A stretch of DNA of 64,000 bases from positions 62,001 to 126,000 of the forward strand of contig NZ_LYMK01000010.1 of the NCBI RefSeq assembly GCF_002157355.1, given 5' to 3'. This document shows positions 1-9,790 of this stretch, one piece after another (the first letter of the stretch is position 1; each line of letters opens with the position of its first letter). The notes beneath the pieces were generated by a model that had not been told where the DNA came from, ran no database searches, and worked only from the letters and a program-made list of their open reading frames with translations. Source of the DNA: Variovorax sp. JS1663 (GTDB taxonomy: Bacteria > Pseudomonadota > Gammaproteobacteria > Burkholderiales > Burkholderiaceae_C). The position numbers and the translations under genes are program-made.

Positions 1-587
1 CGGCGCTGCCTGCGCCGAACGACCGCGAGCGCACCCAGTGGTACTTCCAGCGCTACGTGACGCACCTGCCGGCCGCGGGCGAGATGGTGCTGTTCGACCG
101 CAGCTGGTACAACCGCGCCGGCGTCGAGCGCGTGATGGGCTTCTGTACCGACGACGAGTACGAGGAGTTTTTCCGCACCGTGCCCGACTTCGAGCGCATG
201 CTCGTGCGCTCGGGCATCAAGCTGATCAAGTACTGGTTCTCCATCACCGACGAGGAGCAGCACATGCGCTTCCTCGGCCGCATCCACGACCCGCTCAAGC
301 AATGGAAGCTCAGCCCGATGGACCTGGAGTCGCGCCGGCGCTGGGAGGAATACACGAAGGCCAAGGAAACCATGCTGGAGCGCACCCACATCGAGGAAGC
401 GCCGTGGTGGGTGGTGCAGGCGGTGGACAAGAAGAAGGCGCGCCTGAACTGCATCAGCCACCTGCTGGGCCAGATGCCCTACCACGAGGTGCCGCATCCG
501 CCGATCGAGCTGCCGGCGCGCGTGCGCCATGCGGACTACCTGCGGCAGCCGGTGCCGGCCTCGATGTACGTGCCCGAGGTCTACTAG
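1..587 (+). CDS. ppk2: Polyphosphate kinase 2, C-terminal part (cut by window start)
   Basis: Mirror copy of the 3' two thirds of the complete ppk2 at 41862-42779; the 5' end lies outside the window. It is read in the frame whose codons start at base 3. The Walker B-like stretch LFDRSWYNRAG and the rest of the PPK2 core are present, but the Walker A loop is not. The true gene is the right-arm copy, and this fragment is probably an artefact of the palindrome. Confidence 0.9.
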   Translation, partial: ALPAPNDRERTQWYFQRYVTHLPAAGEMVLFDRSWYNRAGVERVMGFCTDDEYEEFFRTVPDFERMLVRSGIKLIKYWFSITDEEQHMRFLGRIHDPLKQWKLSPMDLESRRRWEEYTKAKETMLERTHIEEAPWWVVQAVDKKKARLNCISHLLGQMPYHEVPHPPIELPARVRHADYLRQPVPASMYVPEVY

Positions 588-647
588 GCTTCGCCGGCGG
601 CGGCGCGGAAGCTGCTAAGGTGCAGGGCCAGTCCCGGCTCACGCACC

Positions 648-1700
648 ATGGCTCGTCGCCGTTCCTCCACGTCCGCCGCCTCGGCATTCACTCGCGCCTA
701 CCAGCGCGGGATGAACGCACTCACCAAGGCCACGCTTCGCAACGGCAAGCGCATTGCCAATCAGGTTCAGCGCGCCGCCGCCGAGCAATTCAAGCCGCCG
801 CGCGGCCCGGGTGACTGGCTGCCCGGCCTGGCGCTCGGCCCCGGCGGTGCGCGCCGCTACCACCTGTACCGGCCGCCCGACATCGCCAGGGACGAGCGCC
901 TGCCCCTGGTCGTCATGCTGCATGGCTGCGGCCAGACCGGGCGCGACTTTGCCGCCAGCACCCGCATGAACCTGATCGCGGCGCGCGAACGTTTTTTCGT
1001 TCTCTATCCGGAGCAGGACCGGCTGGTCCATCCGCAGGGCTGCTGGAACTGGTACGACCGGCGCTCCGGCAAGGCCGATGCCGAGGCCGCCACGCTGATG
1101 GCGGCGATCGACCAGGTCGGCGTGCTGTATCCGGTGGACCGGGAGCGTGTCGCGGTGGTCGGCCTGTCCGCCGGTGCCGGCATGGCCGCGCTCATGGCCA
1201 CGCGGTACCCGGTGCGTTTCAAGGCGGCGGCGATGCATTCGGGCGTGGCACCGGGCGCGGCGCGTTCGCCGGCCACGGCGCTTGGCGCCATGCGGGGGCG
1301 CCATGTGCCGCCGATGCCCGCGACCGCGGTGGGAAAGGCCATGGGCGCCGCCGCCGTCTTCACCACGCTGCCGCCCCTGCTGGTGCTGCATGGCGACGCG
1401 GACCTGGTGGTCTCGGCCAGCAACGCCATGAGCACGGCGTCGGTCTGGGCCACCGCCACCGGCGCCAAGCCCGGCATCGAGCGCACCGTGCAGCGCGGCA
1501 AGCGCCATCCCATGCGCGTGACCGAGTTCAAGCGTGGCGGCCGCACCTTCGTGATGCTGTGCGAGATCGCCGGCCTGGGCCATGCCTGGAGCGGCGGCGC
1601 GCCGCGCCTGCCTTTCAGCGACGCCGCAGGGCCCAATGCCTCGCGGCTGGTCTGGGCCTTCGTGTCCCGGCAATTCAAGGCGGCAGCCGCCGCGCCGTGA
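648..1700 (+). CDS. PHB depolymerase family esterase (left copy)
   Basis: Protein of 350 aa, identical to 40749-41801. It is an alpha/beta-hydrolase of the PHB depolymerase/feruloyl esterase group. Oxyanion motif HGCGQT starts at residue 92, the nucleophile elbow GLSAG has Ser174, Asp250 lies in HGDAD, and His312 in GLGHAW. The lipase gene begins 4 bp after its stop. Confidence 0.88.
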   Translation: MARRRSSTSAASAFTRAYQRGMNALTKATLRNGKRIANQVQRAAAEQFKPPRGPGDWLPGLALGPGGARRYHLYRPPDIARDERLPLVVMLHGCGQTGRDFAASTRMNLIAARERFFVLYPEQDRLVHPQGCWNWYDRRSGKADAEAATLMAAIDQVGVLYPVDRERVAVVGLSAGAGMAALMATRYPVRFKAAAMHSGVAPGAARSPATALGAMRGRHVPPMPATAVGKAMGAAAVFTTLPPLLVLHGDADLVVSASNAMSTASVWATATGAKPGIERTVQRGKRHPMRVTEFKRGGRTFVMLCEIAGLGHAWSGGAPRLPFSDAAGPNASRLVWAFVSRQFKAAAAAP

Positions 1701-1704
1701 AACC

Positions 1705-2559
1705 ATGACCGCCATCGACTACGACCCCAGCCGCACGGCGCTGTACTCGCCCGAGCGCCACGAGACGCTGTTCAGGGCGGGCCAGCCCTTCACCCCCACC
1801 CAGTGGGCCATCGAGGCGGCGCGGCTGACCTATTACCGGGCGGAGGCCTCGGAGGACGAACATCGGCGGCTGGCCGAGGCGCTGGCGCAGGCGGGCTTCG
1901 GTGCGCCCACGCTCATCGTGGACGACGGCACCCACAGCTTCGCCTTTGCCGCGATGCATGCCGAGGGCACGGCGCTGGTCGCGTTCCGCGGCACCCAGCC
2001 CGACGAGATCCGCGACATCGCCACCAACCTGCAGGCGCATCAGGTCGATTGGCCCGAGAGCGGCGGCCGGGTGCATGCAGGTTTCGCGCGGGCGGCTCGC
2101 GCGCTGCTGCCGGCCGTGCTCGAATGGCTGAGCGACGGGGAGGGCGCCGGTCGCCGGGCGCTGATCTTCACCGGCCACAGCCTGGGCGGGGCACTCGCGA
2201 CGCTCACTGCAACCGTGTTGCCGCCCACGCTGCTGGTCACGCTCGGCGCGCCGCGCGTCGGCAACACGGCCTTCGTCGGCGCGCTCGCCGGCATCGAGAT
2301 GCTGCGCCTGGTCGACGGCTGCGACATCGTCACCCAGCTGCCGCCGGCCTTCTCGCTCTACGCCCACGCGGGGCCCACCACCTACATCAGCTGCGACGGC
2401 CAGGCCATGCACAACCCGGACGTCGGCTTCATCGAGAGCGACCGCGCGCAGGGCCGTGCACGCTACGTGATCGACCATGCATGGAAGCGCGGCGCGGTGC
2501 TGCTGCGCGACCTGGCGGACCATGCGCCGATCAACTACGCAAGGGCGTATTTCGACTGA
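1705..2559 (+). CDS. Class 3 lipase family protein (left copy)
   Basis: Protein of 284 aa, identical to 39890-40744. The frame is open further upstream, but the ATG at 1705, 4 bp after the esterase stop, avoids an overlap of more than 100 bp. GHSLGG carries Ser159, with Asp207 and His273 completing a lipase-3 triad. It converges with the enolase-superfamily gene, with only 8 bp between stops. Confidence 0.88.
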   Translation: MTAIDYDPSRTALYSPERHETLFRAGQPFTPTQWAIEAARLTYYRAEASEDEHRRLAEALAQAGFGAPTLIVDDGTHSFAFAAMHAEGTALVAFRGTQPDEIRDIATNLQAHQVDWPESGGRVHAGFARAARALLPAVLEWLSDGEGAGRRALIFTGHSLGGALATLTATVLPPTLLVTLGAPRVGNTAFVGALAGIEMLRLVDGCDIVTQLPPAFSLYAHAGPTTYISCDGQAMHNPDVGFIESDRAQGRARYVIDHAWKRGAVLLRDLADHAPINYARAYFD

Positions 2560-2567
2560 AGAAGGCG

Positions 2568-3674
2568 TCAGCGCGCGCCGATCCGCTCGTGCTGCAGCAC
2601 CGGCGCCTGCCGCGCCCGGGGTGCGGGCTGCAGGCCGTGCCCTGGGGCCGTGCCCGGCGCGAGCCGCTGCCGCGCGCAGGGCACCGGCCAGCCGTCGAAG
2701 AGCGGCTCGATCAGCGGAAAGTGTTCGAGCCACTGCAGGCGCGGCACGGCCGCGGCGAGGTGGACGAAGAGGCCCGGCAGGAAATGCGGCGCGACCTGCA
2801 GGCCGTGCCGTGATGCTTCGCGCGACACCCGCAGGCACTCCGAGAGCCCGCCCATCATCGCCAGGTCCGGCTGCACCACGCGAAGCAGGCGCTCGTCGAC
2901 GAAGGGGATCAGCTCCGGGAGGCCCTGCATGTGCTCCCCGCCCGCGAGCGGCAGGGGGCTCGCCGCCGCCAGGGCGCGCCAGCTGCGAAGTTCCCCGGCG
3001 GGAAAGGGTTCTTCGATCCACTCGATGGGCAGCGTGCGCACACGGGCCTCGAAGTCGGCGAAGCCCGCGGGGCGGCCCTTCTCGTTGACGTCCAGCATGA
3101 GGCGCAGGCCACGGTCCTCGGCCAGGCGCAGCGCGGCCTTCACGCGCGGCGCGTCGTCGGGCACACCCTCGATCCGCAGCTTCACGGCGCCATAGCCATC
3201 GTCCGCCGCCCGGGTCAACTGCCGCAGCGTCTGCGCCTCGGTGTCCGCGGCACCGAAGCCGGCGCTCTGGTAGAGCGGTGCGTCGGGGCAGGTGTCGCCG
3301 AAGCAGCGCCATAGCGGCACCCCCTGGGCCTTCGCCTTCAGGTCCCACAGCGCGACGTCGAGCGCGCACAGTCCCAGGTAGTTCGGCCCCTTGCCGGTGC
3401 GGTGGAAGCCGCGCGCCCAGTCCAGCCAGCGCTGCGCCGGATCGATCGTGGCATCGGGCGCGTCCAGCAGCGAGCGCGCGATCTCGCAGGCGCTGAAGAA
3501 GCTCGGCACGCCCGAGCTGCCCAGCGCATAGCTGAAGCCGAAGGCGCGCAGCCCGTCGCCGGCGTCGATCTGCGCCAGCAGCACGTCCACCCAGGCCACG
3601 CCCGATCCACCGACCGGCTGCTCCAGCACGTGCCGCAGCAGCGACAGCTCGACGCTGCGGATGCGCACCGCCAT
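2568..3674 (-). CDS. Mandelate racemase/muconate lactonizing family protein (left copy)
   Basis: Protein of 368 aa, identical to 38775-39881; last gene of the catabolic operon. Metal ligands Asp195, Glu221/Glu222 and Glu247 and the Asp270-His297 dyad fall at mandelate-racemase-like positions. The KxK motif is KxR (Lys165, Arg167). The start 2 bp after the thioesterase stop was preferred to a longer upstream frame. Confidence 0.88.
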   Translation of the reverse strand: MAVRIRSVELSLLRHVLEQPVGGSGVAWVDVLLAQIDAGDGLRAFGFSYALGSSGVPSFFSACEIARSLLDAPDATIDPAQRWLDWARGFHRTGKGPNYLGLCALDVALWDLKAKAQGVPLWRCFGDTCPDAPLYQSAGFGAADTEAQTLRQLTRAADDGYGAVKLRIEGVPDDAPRVKAALRLAEDRGLRLMLDVNEKGRPAGFADFEARVRTLPIEWIEEPFPAGELRSWRALAAASPLPLAGGEHMQGLPELIPFVDERLLRVVQPDLAMMGGLSECLRVSREASRHGLQVAPHFLPGLFVHLAAAVPRLQWLEHFPLIEPLFDGWPVPCARQRLAPGTAPGHGLQPAPRARQAPVLQHERIGAR

Positions 3675-3676
3675 GG

Positions 3677-4090
3677 TCAGGTCTGCGCCACCACGTTCAG
3701 CGCCGTGCTGGCGCGCGCCACGCGCCTGCCTTCGACCAGCAGGTAGCAGCTGGCGAAGGCAAGCCGGCGCCCGACGCGGACCACCTCGACCTCCGACTCG
3801 ATCCAGTCGCCCACCTTGGCGGTGGACACGAAGTCCAGCGACAGGTTGACCGTGCCCACCGGCGTCGGCGGCTCGGTCGAGAGTGCGGTCGCGTAGCCCA
3901 TCGCGATGTCGGCCAGCAGGCACAGGATGCCGATGTGCGCCGCGCCGGCATGGTTCGCATGGCGCGCCTCGATGCGCATGCCCACCTGCAGCGTCCGGCC
4001 GGGGCGCGCCTTCTGGAACAGCGGGCCGACCAGCGCGAGGTAGGGGCTGGTGCGGTTCAACGGCGCGAAGCCTTCGGGCGTCTCAGGCAT
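3677..4090 (-). CDS. PaaI-like hotdog thioesterase (left copy)
   Basis: Protein of 137 aa, identical to 38359-38772. Single hotdog domain with the PaaI-type stretch NHAGAAHIGILCLLADIA, so a small acyl- or aryl-CoA thioesterase is expected. Its ATG overlaps the end of the preceding small gene by 8 bp, suggesting translational coupling. Confidence 0.88.
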   Translation of the reverse strand: MPETPEGFAPLNRTSPYLALVGPLFQKARPGRTLQVGMRIEARHANHAGAAHIGILCLLADIAMGYATALSTEPPTPVGTVNLSLDFVSTAKVGDWIESEVEVVRVGRRLAFASCYLLVEGRRVARASTALNVVAQT

Positions 4091-4379
4091 GCGTTTCCTC
4101 CTGCGCGTCGGCGACGATGCGCACGTAGTTGGGCGTCATCTCGGCGATGCGGCCCACCAGGCCGCCGGTGAACATGCCCCACCACACCGCCGGCTTCATC
4201 CGCAGGCCGCGCCGGCTGAAGCTCAGCTCGCGCGGCGCCGACACCCGCCAGTACGCGTCTTCCTTCGTCACCTCGACGCCGGGCGTGTTGGCCGAGGCCT
4301 GCACGATGGCCGAGAACTCGGGCACGTCGAGCACGTAGACGACGGCCCGGGCTTGCTGCTTTTGCGTCTCGATCTTCAT
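4083..4379 (-). CDS. Small conserved-position protein of unknown function (left copy)
   Basis: Protein of 98 aa, identical to 38070-38366. I do not recognise a family. It has no signal peptide. It sits between ligase 1 and the thioesterase, and a GAAGGA Shine-Dalgarno-like run precedes the chosen ATG. Confidence 0.72.
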   Translation of the reverse strand: MKIETQKQQARAVVYVLDVPEFSAIVQASANTPGVEVTKEDAYWRVSAPRELSFSRRGLRMKPAVWWGMFTGGLVGRIAEMTPNYVRIVADAQEETHA

Positions 4380-4390
4380 GGTGTCTTCCT

Positions 4391-6151
4391 TCATTGAAGC
4401 GCTTTCGCGGCCGCGGTCTCCGCGCCGACGCGCTCGGCGATCAGCGAGCGCAGCGACTGCTTGTCGGGTTTGCCGGCCTTGGTGGTCGGCAGGGCGTTGA
4501 TTTCCTCGATGCGCTCGGGCCACTTGAACTTCGCCAGGCCGTAACCCTGCAGGTGCGCCTGCAACTCGTGCAGGGCTGGTGCGCCGCGGCCGTTGCGCGG
4601 CACGACGAAGGCGCAGGCGCGCTCCCCGAAGGTCTCGCAGGGCATCGGCACCACCGCGCAGTCGGCCACCGCGGCATGCGCGCCGACGGCCAGCTCGACC
4701 TCCTCGCAGCTGATCTTCTCGCCCCCGCGATCGACCACGTCCTTGATGCGGCCCTCGAAGACGTAGTAGGTCTTGCCCTCGATCACGCAGCGCGACATCA
4801 GGTCGCCCGAGCGGTAGAAGCCGTCGGAGGTGAAGGCGCGCGCGTCCTGCTCGGGCGCGTCGAAGTAGCCGTGGATGGTGTAGGCGCCGCGTACCGCCAA
4901 CTCGCCGACCTCGCCCTCGGCCGCCTCGTTCTCGGTGCCCGGCACGAGCAGTTTCACCTCGTCGAAGGGCGACAGGGGCCGTCCCACCGTCTTGTCCTGC
5001 GCGCGTGCGCTGTCGTCGCGGTGCGTCATCATCACCACGCCCTCGGTCATGCCGAACACGTGGGCGCCGAACACGCCGATCTCCTTGCGCACCAGCTCGG
5101 AGGCGTTCATCGACATCACGCCGCGCAGCGACTTGAAGCTGATGAGCTTGCCGGCGACCGCGTCGCTGATGCGCATCAGGATGGCGCGCGTGACGCCGAT
5201 CCAGGTCGGCTTCTGGAACATCATGACGCGGGCGAAGTCGCGCGCGTCGGGCTCGGGCACGATGATGTTGCGCACGCCCGCGAGCAGGGCCGGGCCCCAG
5301 CCGCACACCATGTTGGCGTTGTGCATCATCGGCGGCGGATAGAAGATCGCGTCCCCGCTCGACCAGCCCAGGTGCCGCGCCACGAGCTCCATGTTGTAGA
5401 GGTACTCGTTGTGCATGCGCGGGATCACCTTCGGCACGCCGGTGGTGCCGCCCGAGAGCTGGAACACCACTGCCTGGAAGGGATCGTGCTGCACGCGCGC
5501 GAGCAGCGTGCGGGCCTCGCCCGGGTCCATGCCGTCGATCAGGCGGCGCAGCGAGTACACCTGCGTCTTCGGGTCGTGCGGCTCCGCCGTGGCGCTTTTG
5601 AACACCGAGGCCAGGCGACCCAGCAGCCCCAGCTTGTTCGCATTGGCGACGATGGTGAAGGCGAGCGTGGGCGCCTTCCTGCGCATCTTCATCGCGAAGC
5701 CCACGTGGTCGAACTTGCGGTCATCGTCCAGCACGAAGTGGGCCCGCGCACGGGTGTGGTTGGCGAGGTAACCGATCTCGTGCTCGCGGTGCGCCGCCAG
5801 CGTGCACACCGGCAGGATGCCGGCCTTCCAGCAGGCGATCACCGCCACCACCAGCGAGGTGGAATTCGCGAGCTGGAAGATGGCCGCGTCCAGCGGCTTC
5901 AACCCGAGCTTGAGCAGGGCGGCGGCGGCGCGGTCGGTCTGCTGGTCGAGTTCGCTGAAGGTCAGCGAACCCTCGGGCGCGCTGATGGCGACTTTGTCCG
6001 CATGCGTGCGCATCGCCGCGCGCAGGGCATCGGGCAGGGTGCGGAAGCCCAGGGCGCCCCCGGCCACGTAGCGCTCCAGCGCTTCCTGCGGCGGATAGAC
6101 GACGCCCGGGATGGGGGCTTCGACGCCGATGCGTGGTTGCTGCTGCTGCAT
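4391..6151 (-). CDS. Aryl-acid AMP/CoA ligase 1 (left copy)
   Basis: Protein of 586 aa, identical to 36298-38058. Adenylate-forming enzyme of the DhbE/EntE/benzoate-CoA ligase type: LSGGTTGVPK at 232-241, His277-Asn278 in the substrate pocket region, and C-terminal Lys561. It lies 1 bp after alpha/beta-hydrolase 1. Confidence 0.92.
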   Translation of the reverse strand: MQQQQPRIGVEAPIPGVVYPPQEALERYVAGGALGFRTLPDALRAAMRTHADKVAISAPEGSLTFSELDQQTDRAAAALLKLGLKPLDAAIFQLANSTSLVVAVIACWKAGILPVCTLAAHREHEIGYLANHTRARAHFVLDDDRKFDHVGFAMKMRRKAPTLAFTIVANANKLGLLGRLASVFKSATAEPHDPKTQVYSLRRLIDGMDPGEARTLLARVQHDPFQAVVFQLSGGTTGVPKVIPRMHNEYLYNMELVARHLGWSSGDAIFYPPPMMHNANMVCGWGPALLAGVRNIIVPEPDARDFARVMMFQKPTWIGVTRAILMRISDAVAGKLISFKSLRGVMSMNASELVRKEIGVFGAHVFGMTEGVVMMTHRDDSARAQDKTVGRPLSPFDEVKLLVPGTENEAAEGEVGELAVRGAYTIHGYFDAPEQDARAFTSDGFYRSGDLMSRCVIEGKTYYVFEGRIKDVVDRGGEKISCEEVELAVGAHAAVADCAVVPMPCETFGERACAFVVPRNGRGAPALHELQAHLQGYGLAKFKWPERIEEINALPTTKAGKPDKQSLRSLIAERVGAETAAAKALQ

Positions 6152-6152
6152 G

Positions 6153-7439
6153 TCAGATCACTCCCTGGGCGACGGGAAAGCGCTCTTGCAGCCACTGCGC
6201 GATGCTGCGGCCGGCGCCATCACGGCCGTCGGGGTAGTCGCGGCCGAGCGAGGCTCCGTGGTGATTGCCCGGAATGCGCACGTGAGTCTTGTCGCCGGCG
6301 CCGATCAGGCCCATGACCCGCTTCGCCGTTTCGGGAAAGACCGCGTTGTCGCCCGTGTACTCGACCAGCAGCGTGGGCTGCTCGATGGCCGGTGCGCAGC
6401 GCGGCAGCGAGGCCACGCAGCTGTTGGCCGACCAGGTCGACAACCAGCTCTCGGGCGTGCACAGGCGGGCGAAACCGACGGTGCCGAAGTTGGAGGCGAC
6501 GGGGTTCGCGCCCCACACGCTTCCGTAGGCGCGGTCGGAGGGGTCGAGGTTGAGGTCGAAGCAGCGTGGGTCCGCATCGGTGCGCCAGACCTGGATCACC
6601 TGCTGGTGCGCGGCGCTGGCGAGCAGGGCGGGCGAAGGCGCGTCCTTGGCCTGGCGGCGCGCCGCGACGCGCTCCTCGATCATGGCGCGGGCCTGCGCGT
6701 CGATGCGGGCCACGCGCGCCTTCTGCGCGGCGCGATAGCGCTCGATGAACGCCGGCGTGTACGACGCGCTCTCCGGCGGGCGGTGAAATCCGTTCTTCGC
6801 CTCGAAGGGCGAGAGGCTGCGGTCGATCGAGAAGGGGTCGTGCTCGTCCGTCAGCGAGCCGTCGATGCAGTCCTGCAGCAGCAGTCCCGGTCCTTCGTGG
6901 GCCGAGACCAGCAGCAAGCCGTCGACCGTCGGCAGCGAGGCGGCGTTCAGCGCGACCGGCCGTCCGGACGCGGTGGTCTCCAGGCGCTGGCCGGGCGCGG
7001 CCAGGCTCTGCTGGATGTAGAGCGCCATCACCGGCGCGCCGCCGGAATTGCCCAGCAGCACGATCTTCTCGTAGCCCAGGCCGCGCAGCAGGCCGACGCC
7101 GGCGCCGACCTCGAAGACCGTGGTCTCGTGCTCCAGCCGCAGGTCGTTGCCGATGGCGCGCGGCATCTGCAGGAAGATCGCCGCACCGGCGCGCAGGACT
7201 TCCGGCACCAGGTAATGGGTGGCAAGGAATTCGCGCGGATGCATCGCGAGCACGGCGGTCTTCTCGCCGCCGCGCGCATAGAGCAGGCCGGTGGCAGGCA
7301 CGCCGTCGGCGGCCATGCCGACCTGCGTGCTGACGTGGTGCCCGACTGGCAGGCGCGACGGATCCCAATGGGCGCCGCGCAGGCCGGCGGTCGGGGCGGT
7401 GCCGGGCCTGATGCGCGGCGTGGTGCTTGTCTCTGTCAT
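6153..7439 (-). CDS. Alpha/beta-hydrolase 1 of the catabolic operon (left copy)
   Basis: Protein of 428 aa, identical to 35010-36296. GNSGG nucleophile elbow (Ser132), Asp364 and His393/His394. Paralogue of the hydrolase at 13252-14517. The ATG at 7439 was chosen over a GTG three codons upstream. Confidence 0.82.
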   Translation of the reverse strand: MTETSTTPRIRPGTAPTAGLRGAHWDPSRLPVGHHVSTQVGMAADGVPATGLLYARGGEKTAVLAMHPREFLATHYLVPEVLRAGAAIFLQMPRAIGNDLRLEHETTVFEVGAGVGLLRGLGYEKIVLLGNSGGAPVMALYIQQSLAAPGQRLETTASGRPVALNAASLPTVDGLLLVSAHEGPGLLLQDCIDGSLTDEHDPFSIDRSLSPFEAKNGFHRPPESASYTPAFIERYRAAQKARVARIDAQARAMIEERVAARRQAKDAPSPALLASAAHQQVIQVWRTDADPRCFDLNLDPSDRAYGSVWGANPVASNFGTVGFARLCTPESWLSTWSANSCVASLPRCAPAIEQPTLLVEYTGDNAVFPETAKRVMGLIGAGDKTHVRIPGNHHGASLGRDYPDGRDGAGRSIAQWLQERFPVAQGVI

Positions 7440-7478
7440 GGGTATCACTCTGGGGGGAAAGAACGAGGCGCAGGGGCC

Positions 7479-8633
7479 TCAGGGAGTGGCGGCTGCGCGG
7501 CGGCGCTCGCCGATCACCTTCATGAGCTCCGGGAACTGCGCCGCGAGGCGCTCGTCGTCGATGCGCCCGGTGCGGGTCATGTAGCTGTAGACGAACTCGT
7601 GCGGATCGAGCGCGGCCATGCGGCGGCCGAAGTCCTCGTACCAGAGGTAGGAGCGCTCGGAGGCGCCGATCAGCTTGGCCTTCTCCGGGCCGCGCGTGCG
7701 CTCGTGCACGGCCAAGGCCTCGTCGACGTCGGGGGACGCGATGAGCGCATCGGCGAGCGAGATCGCGTCCTCGATGGCGATGCGGGTGCCGGAGCCGATG
7801 GTCGGGTGCGCGCTGGCGTGGGCGTCGCCGATCAGCACCTTGCGGCCGGCGTGCATGCGCGCATTGCGCAACACCTGGAAGGGCTTCCAGGACGAGTTGT
7901 TGGAGATCAGCGCATGCCCTTCCAGCTCGGGTGCGAACAGCGCTTCCATCCGCGCCTGGCGCTCGGCGTCGTCCAGCGCGCCGAAGCCGCCTTCCTCCCA
8001 GGTGCGCGCATCGCACTCGGCCACGAAGGTGCTCATGCCATCGCTGTAAGGGTAGTAGTGCGCGACGAAGGACCCCGTGCCCTGCGGCCGGAAGACCAGC
8101 GCCGGGGAGGGGAACACCTTGGTCGTGCCGTACCACGCGAAGCGATTGCCGAGCGAAGACTTCGTGGTGCCGAAGCCCGCTTCGTCGCACTGGCGCACGA
8201 TGGAATGGACCCCGTCCGCTCCGACCACCAGGTCGGCCTCGCGCAGCGAGCGTTCGACGTCGTCCTGCGTGATGCGCTGGCGGTGATGGATCTCCACGCC
8301 GCGCTCCAGCGCCGCCGCCGTGAGGATCTCCAGCAGATCGATGCGCGTGATGGCGCCCGCCGGCCTGGGCGCGAGCACCTCGATCGGCGACTCGCGGTGC
8401 ACGATGCGCTGGCGGTCGGCGAAGCGCATGGCGGCGACCAGCCGGTCGTGCGTGGGCGCATCGGCCTCGCGCAGCCGGTGCAGGCCGCTGTCGGCCAGCA
8501 CCACGCCGAAGCCGAAGGTCGCCCCGCGCGGGTTCTGTTCGAAGACGCGCAGCCGCCAGCCGGGGCGGCGGCGGCGCAGCAGAAGGGAGAGGTACAGGCC
8601 CGAGGGCCCGCCTCCGACGATGTCGATGTTCAT
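7479..8633 (-). CDS. FAD-dependent aryl-CoA-type hydroxylase 1 (left copy)
   Basis: Protein of 384 aa, identical to 33816-34970. FAD-binding GGGPSG at residues 7-12, GADGVHS and the GDAHAS motif mark a group A flavin monooxygenase resembling the salicylyl-CoA/2-aminobenzoyl-CoA hydroxylases. It starts 2 bp after the Bug protein stop. Confidence 0.88.
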   Translation of the reverse strand: MNIDIVGGGPSGLYLSLLLRRRRPGWRLRVFEQNPRGATFGFGVVLADSGLHRLREADAPTHDRLVAAMRFADRQRIVHRESPIEVLAPRPAGAITRIDLLEILTAAALERGVEIHHRQRITQDDVERSLREADLVVGADGVHSIVRQCDEAGFGTTKSSLGNRFAWYGTTKVFPSPALVFRPQGTGSFVAHYYPYSDGMSTFVAECDARTWEEGGFGALDDAERQARMEALFAPELEGHALISNNSSWKPFQVLRNARMHAGRKVLIGDAHASAHPTIGSGTRIAIEDAISLADALIASPDVDEALAVHERTRGPEKAKLIGASERSYLWYEDFGRRMAALDPHEFVYSYMTRTGRIDDERLAAQFPELMKVIGERRRAAATP

Positions 8634-8635
8634 GG

Positions 8636-9673
8636 TCAGGGAGTCGAGGTGGGGAGGGAGCCCGCGGAGGGCGGGGGAGCGGCGGGTCGGCCCGGCGTTG
8701 GCGCGTCGGGCGGATCGAGCCGGATGCGGGCCTCGCGGATCACGCGGGCCCAGCGTTCGGAGTCGGCCTTCCATTGGGCGGTGAAGGCATCGCCGGCGGT
8801 GCCGTCGGCGGGCAGGGCCATGCCGGCGAGCGCCTGCTGCACCTGCGGCCGGCGCAGCGCCCGGCCGGCGCAGCGCTGCAGGATGGCGATCACCTCGGCC
8901 CTGGTGCCGGCCGGCGCGAACAGGCCGATCCAGCCTGCGACTTCCATCTGCGGCACGCCGCCTTCGGCGAAGGTGGGGACCTCGGGCGCGATGTCGCTGC
9001 GCGCCGTTGCGGCGATCGCCAGCAGGCGCACCCGCCCGGCCTGGAGGTGCGGCTTCAGCGTGGCCAGGGTCTCGATGACGAAGTCGACCTCGCCCGCTGC
9101 CACGGCAGCCGCGGCGGCGGTGGTGGTCTTGTAGGGCACCGCGTTGAACTCGATCTTCGATGCACGGCGGAACAGCTCGGTCGTCAGGTGCGGCACGCTG
9201 CCCGGCGCGGGGATGGCGCCGTTCAGCCGGCCTGGTTTTGCGCGGGCCTGGGCGATCAGCTCGGGCAACGAGGCGACATCCAGCTGGCTGCGCACCGCGA
9301 GGAAGAAGGCACCCGAGGCCAGGCGGGTCACGCCGACGAAGGCGGCGAGCGGGTCCTGCGGCAGCCGCGCATAGAGGTGCGGGTTGGCGCTCATCGTCCC
9401 CTGCGGCGCGATCAGCAGGCCGTAGCCGTCGGCCGGCACGCGCGCGGCCGCGTCGACGCCGATGAGGCCGTTGGCGCCGACGCGGTTGTCGATCACCAGC
9501 GGCTGCCCCAGCTCCTCGGCCATCGCCTGGCCCACGATGCGCGCCACCGTATCGGGCGCGCTGCCGGGGGCGCTGCTGACGATCACGCGGACGGGCCGGG
9601 CCGGCCAGGTCTCGGCCGCCGCGGCCCATGGCAGCAGTGCGGCCGCGAGGCTGCAGAGCTGTCGCCGGTTCAC
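8636..9673 (-). CDS. Bug/TTT family periplasmic substrate-binding protein (left copy)
   Basis: Protein of 345 aa from a GTG start, identical to 32776-33813. MNRRQLCSLAAALLPWAAAA is a good signal peptide directly at this start. An upstream in-frame ATG would add two copies of a repeat before the signal sequence. Confidence 0.88.
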   Translation of the reverse strand: MNRRQLCSLAAALLPWAAAAETWPARPVRVIVSSAPGSAPDTVARIVGQAMAEELGQPLVIDNRVGANGLIGVDAAARVPADGYGLLIAPQGTMSANPHLYARLPQDPLAAFVGVTRLASGAFFLAVRSQLDVASLPELIAQARAKPGRLNGAIPAPGSVPHLTTELFRRASKIEFNAVPYKTTTAAAAAVAAGEVDFVIETLATLKPHLQAGRVRLLAIAATARSDIAPEVPTFAEGGVPQMEVAGWIGLFAPAGTRAEVIAILQRCAGRALRRPQVQQALAGMALPADGTAGDAFTAQWKADSERWARVIREARIRLDPPDAPTPGRPAAPPPSAGSLPTSTP

Positions 9674-9790
9674 TGGAGTACCTTCGCCTTCGGCTGCGGT
9701 ATTCGCCTTCGGAGCGGCCGTGCGGCTCACTGGAGTACCTTCGCCTTCGGCTGCGGTGCTATTCGCCTTGGGAGCGGCCCTGCGGCTCAT
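9674..9790 (-). repeat. In-frame tandem repeat (60 + 57 bp) before the Bug gene (left copy)
   Basis: Two direct units, mirrored at 32659-32775, lie between the end of hydroxylase 2 and the signal peptide of the Bug protein. Each encodes a segment like APKANTAAEGEGTPV and ends in a possible GTG start. Confidence 0.9.

Noticed and set aside
6111..9134. Open frame of 1007 codons antisense to the catabolic operon
   Set aside because: Antisense shadow of ligase 1, hydrolase 1, hydroxylase 1 and the Bug gene; the composition is not protein-like.
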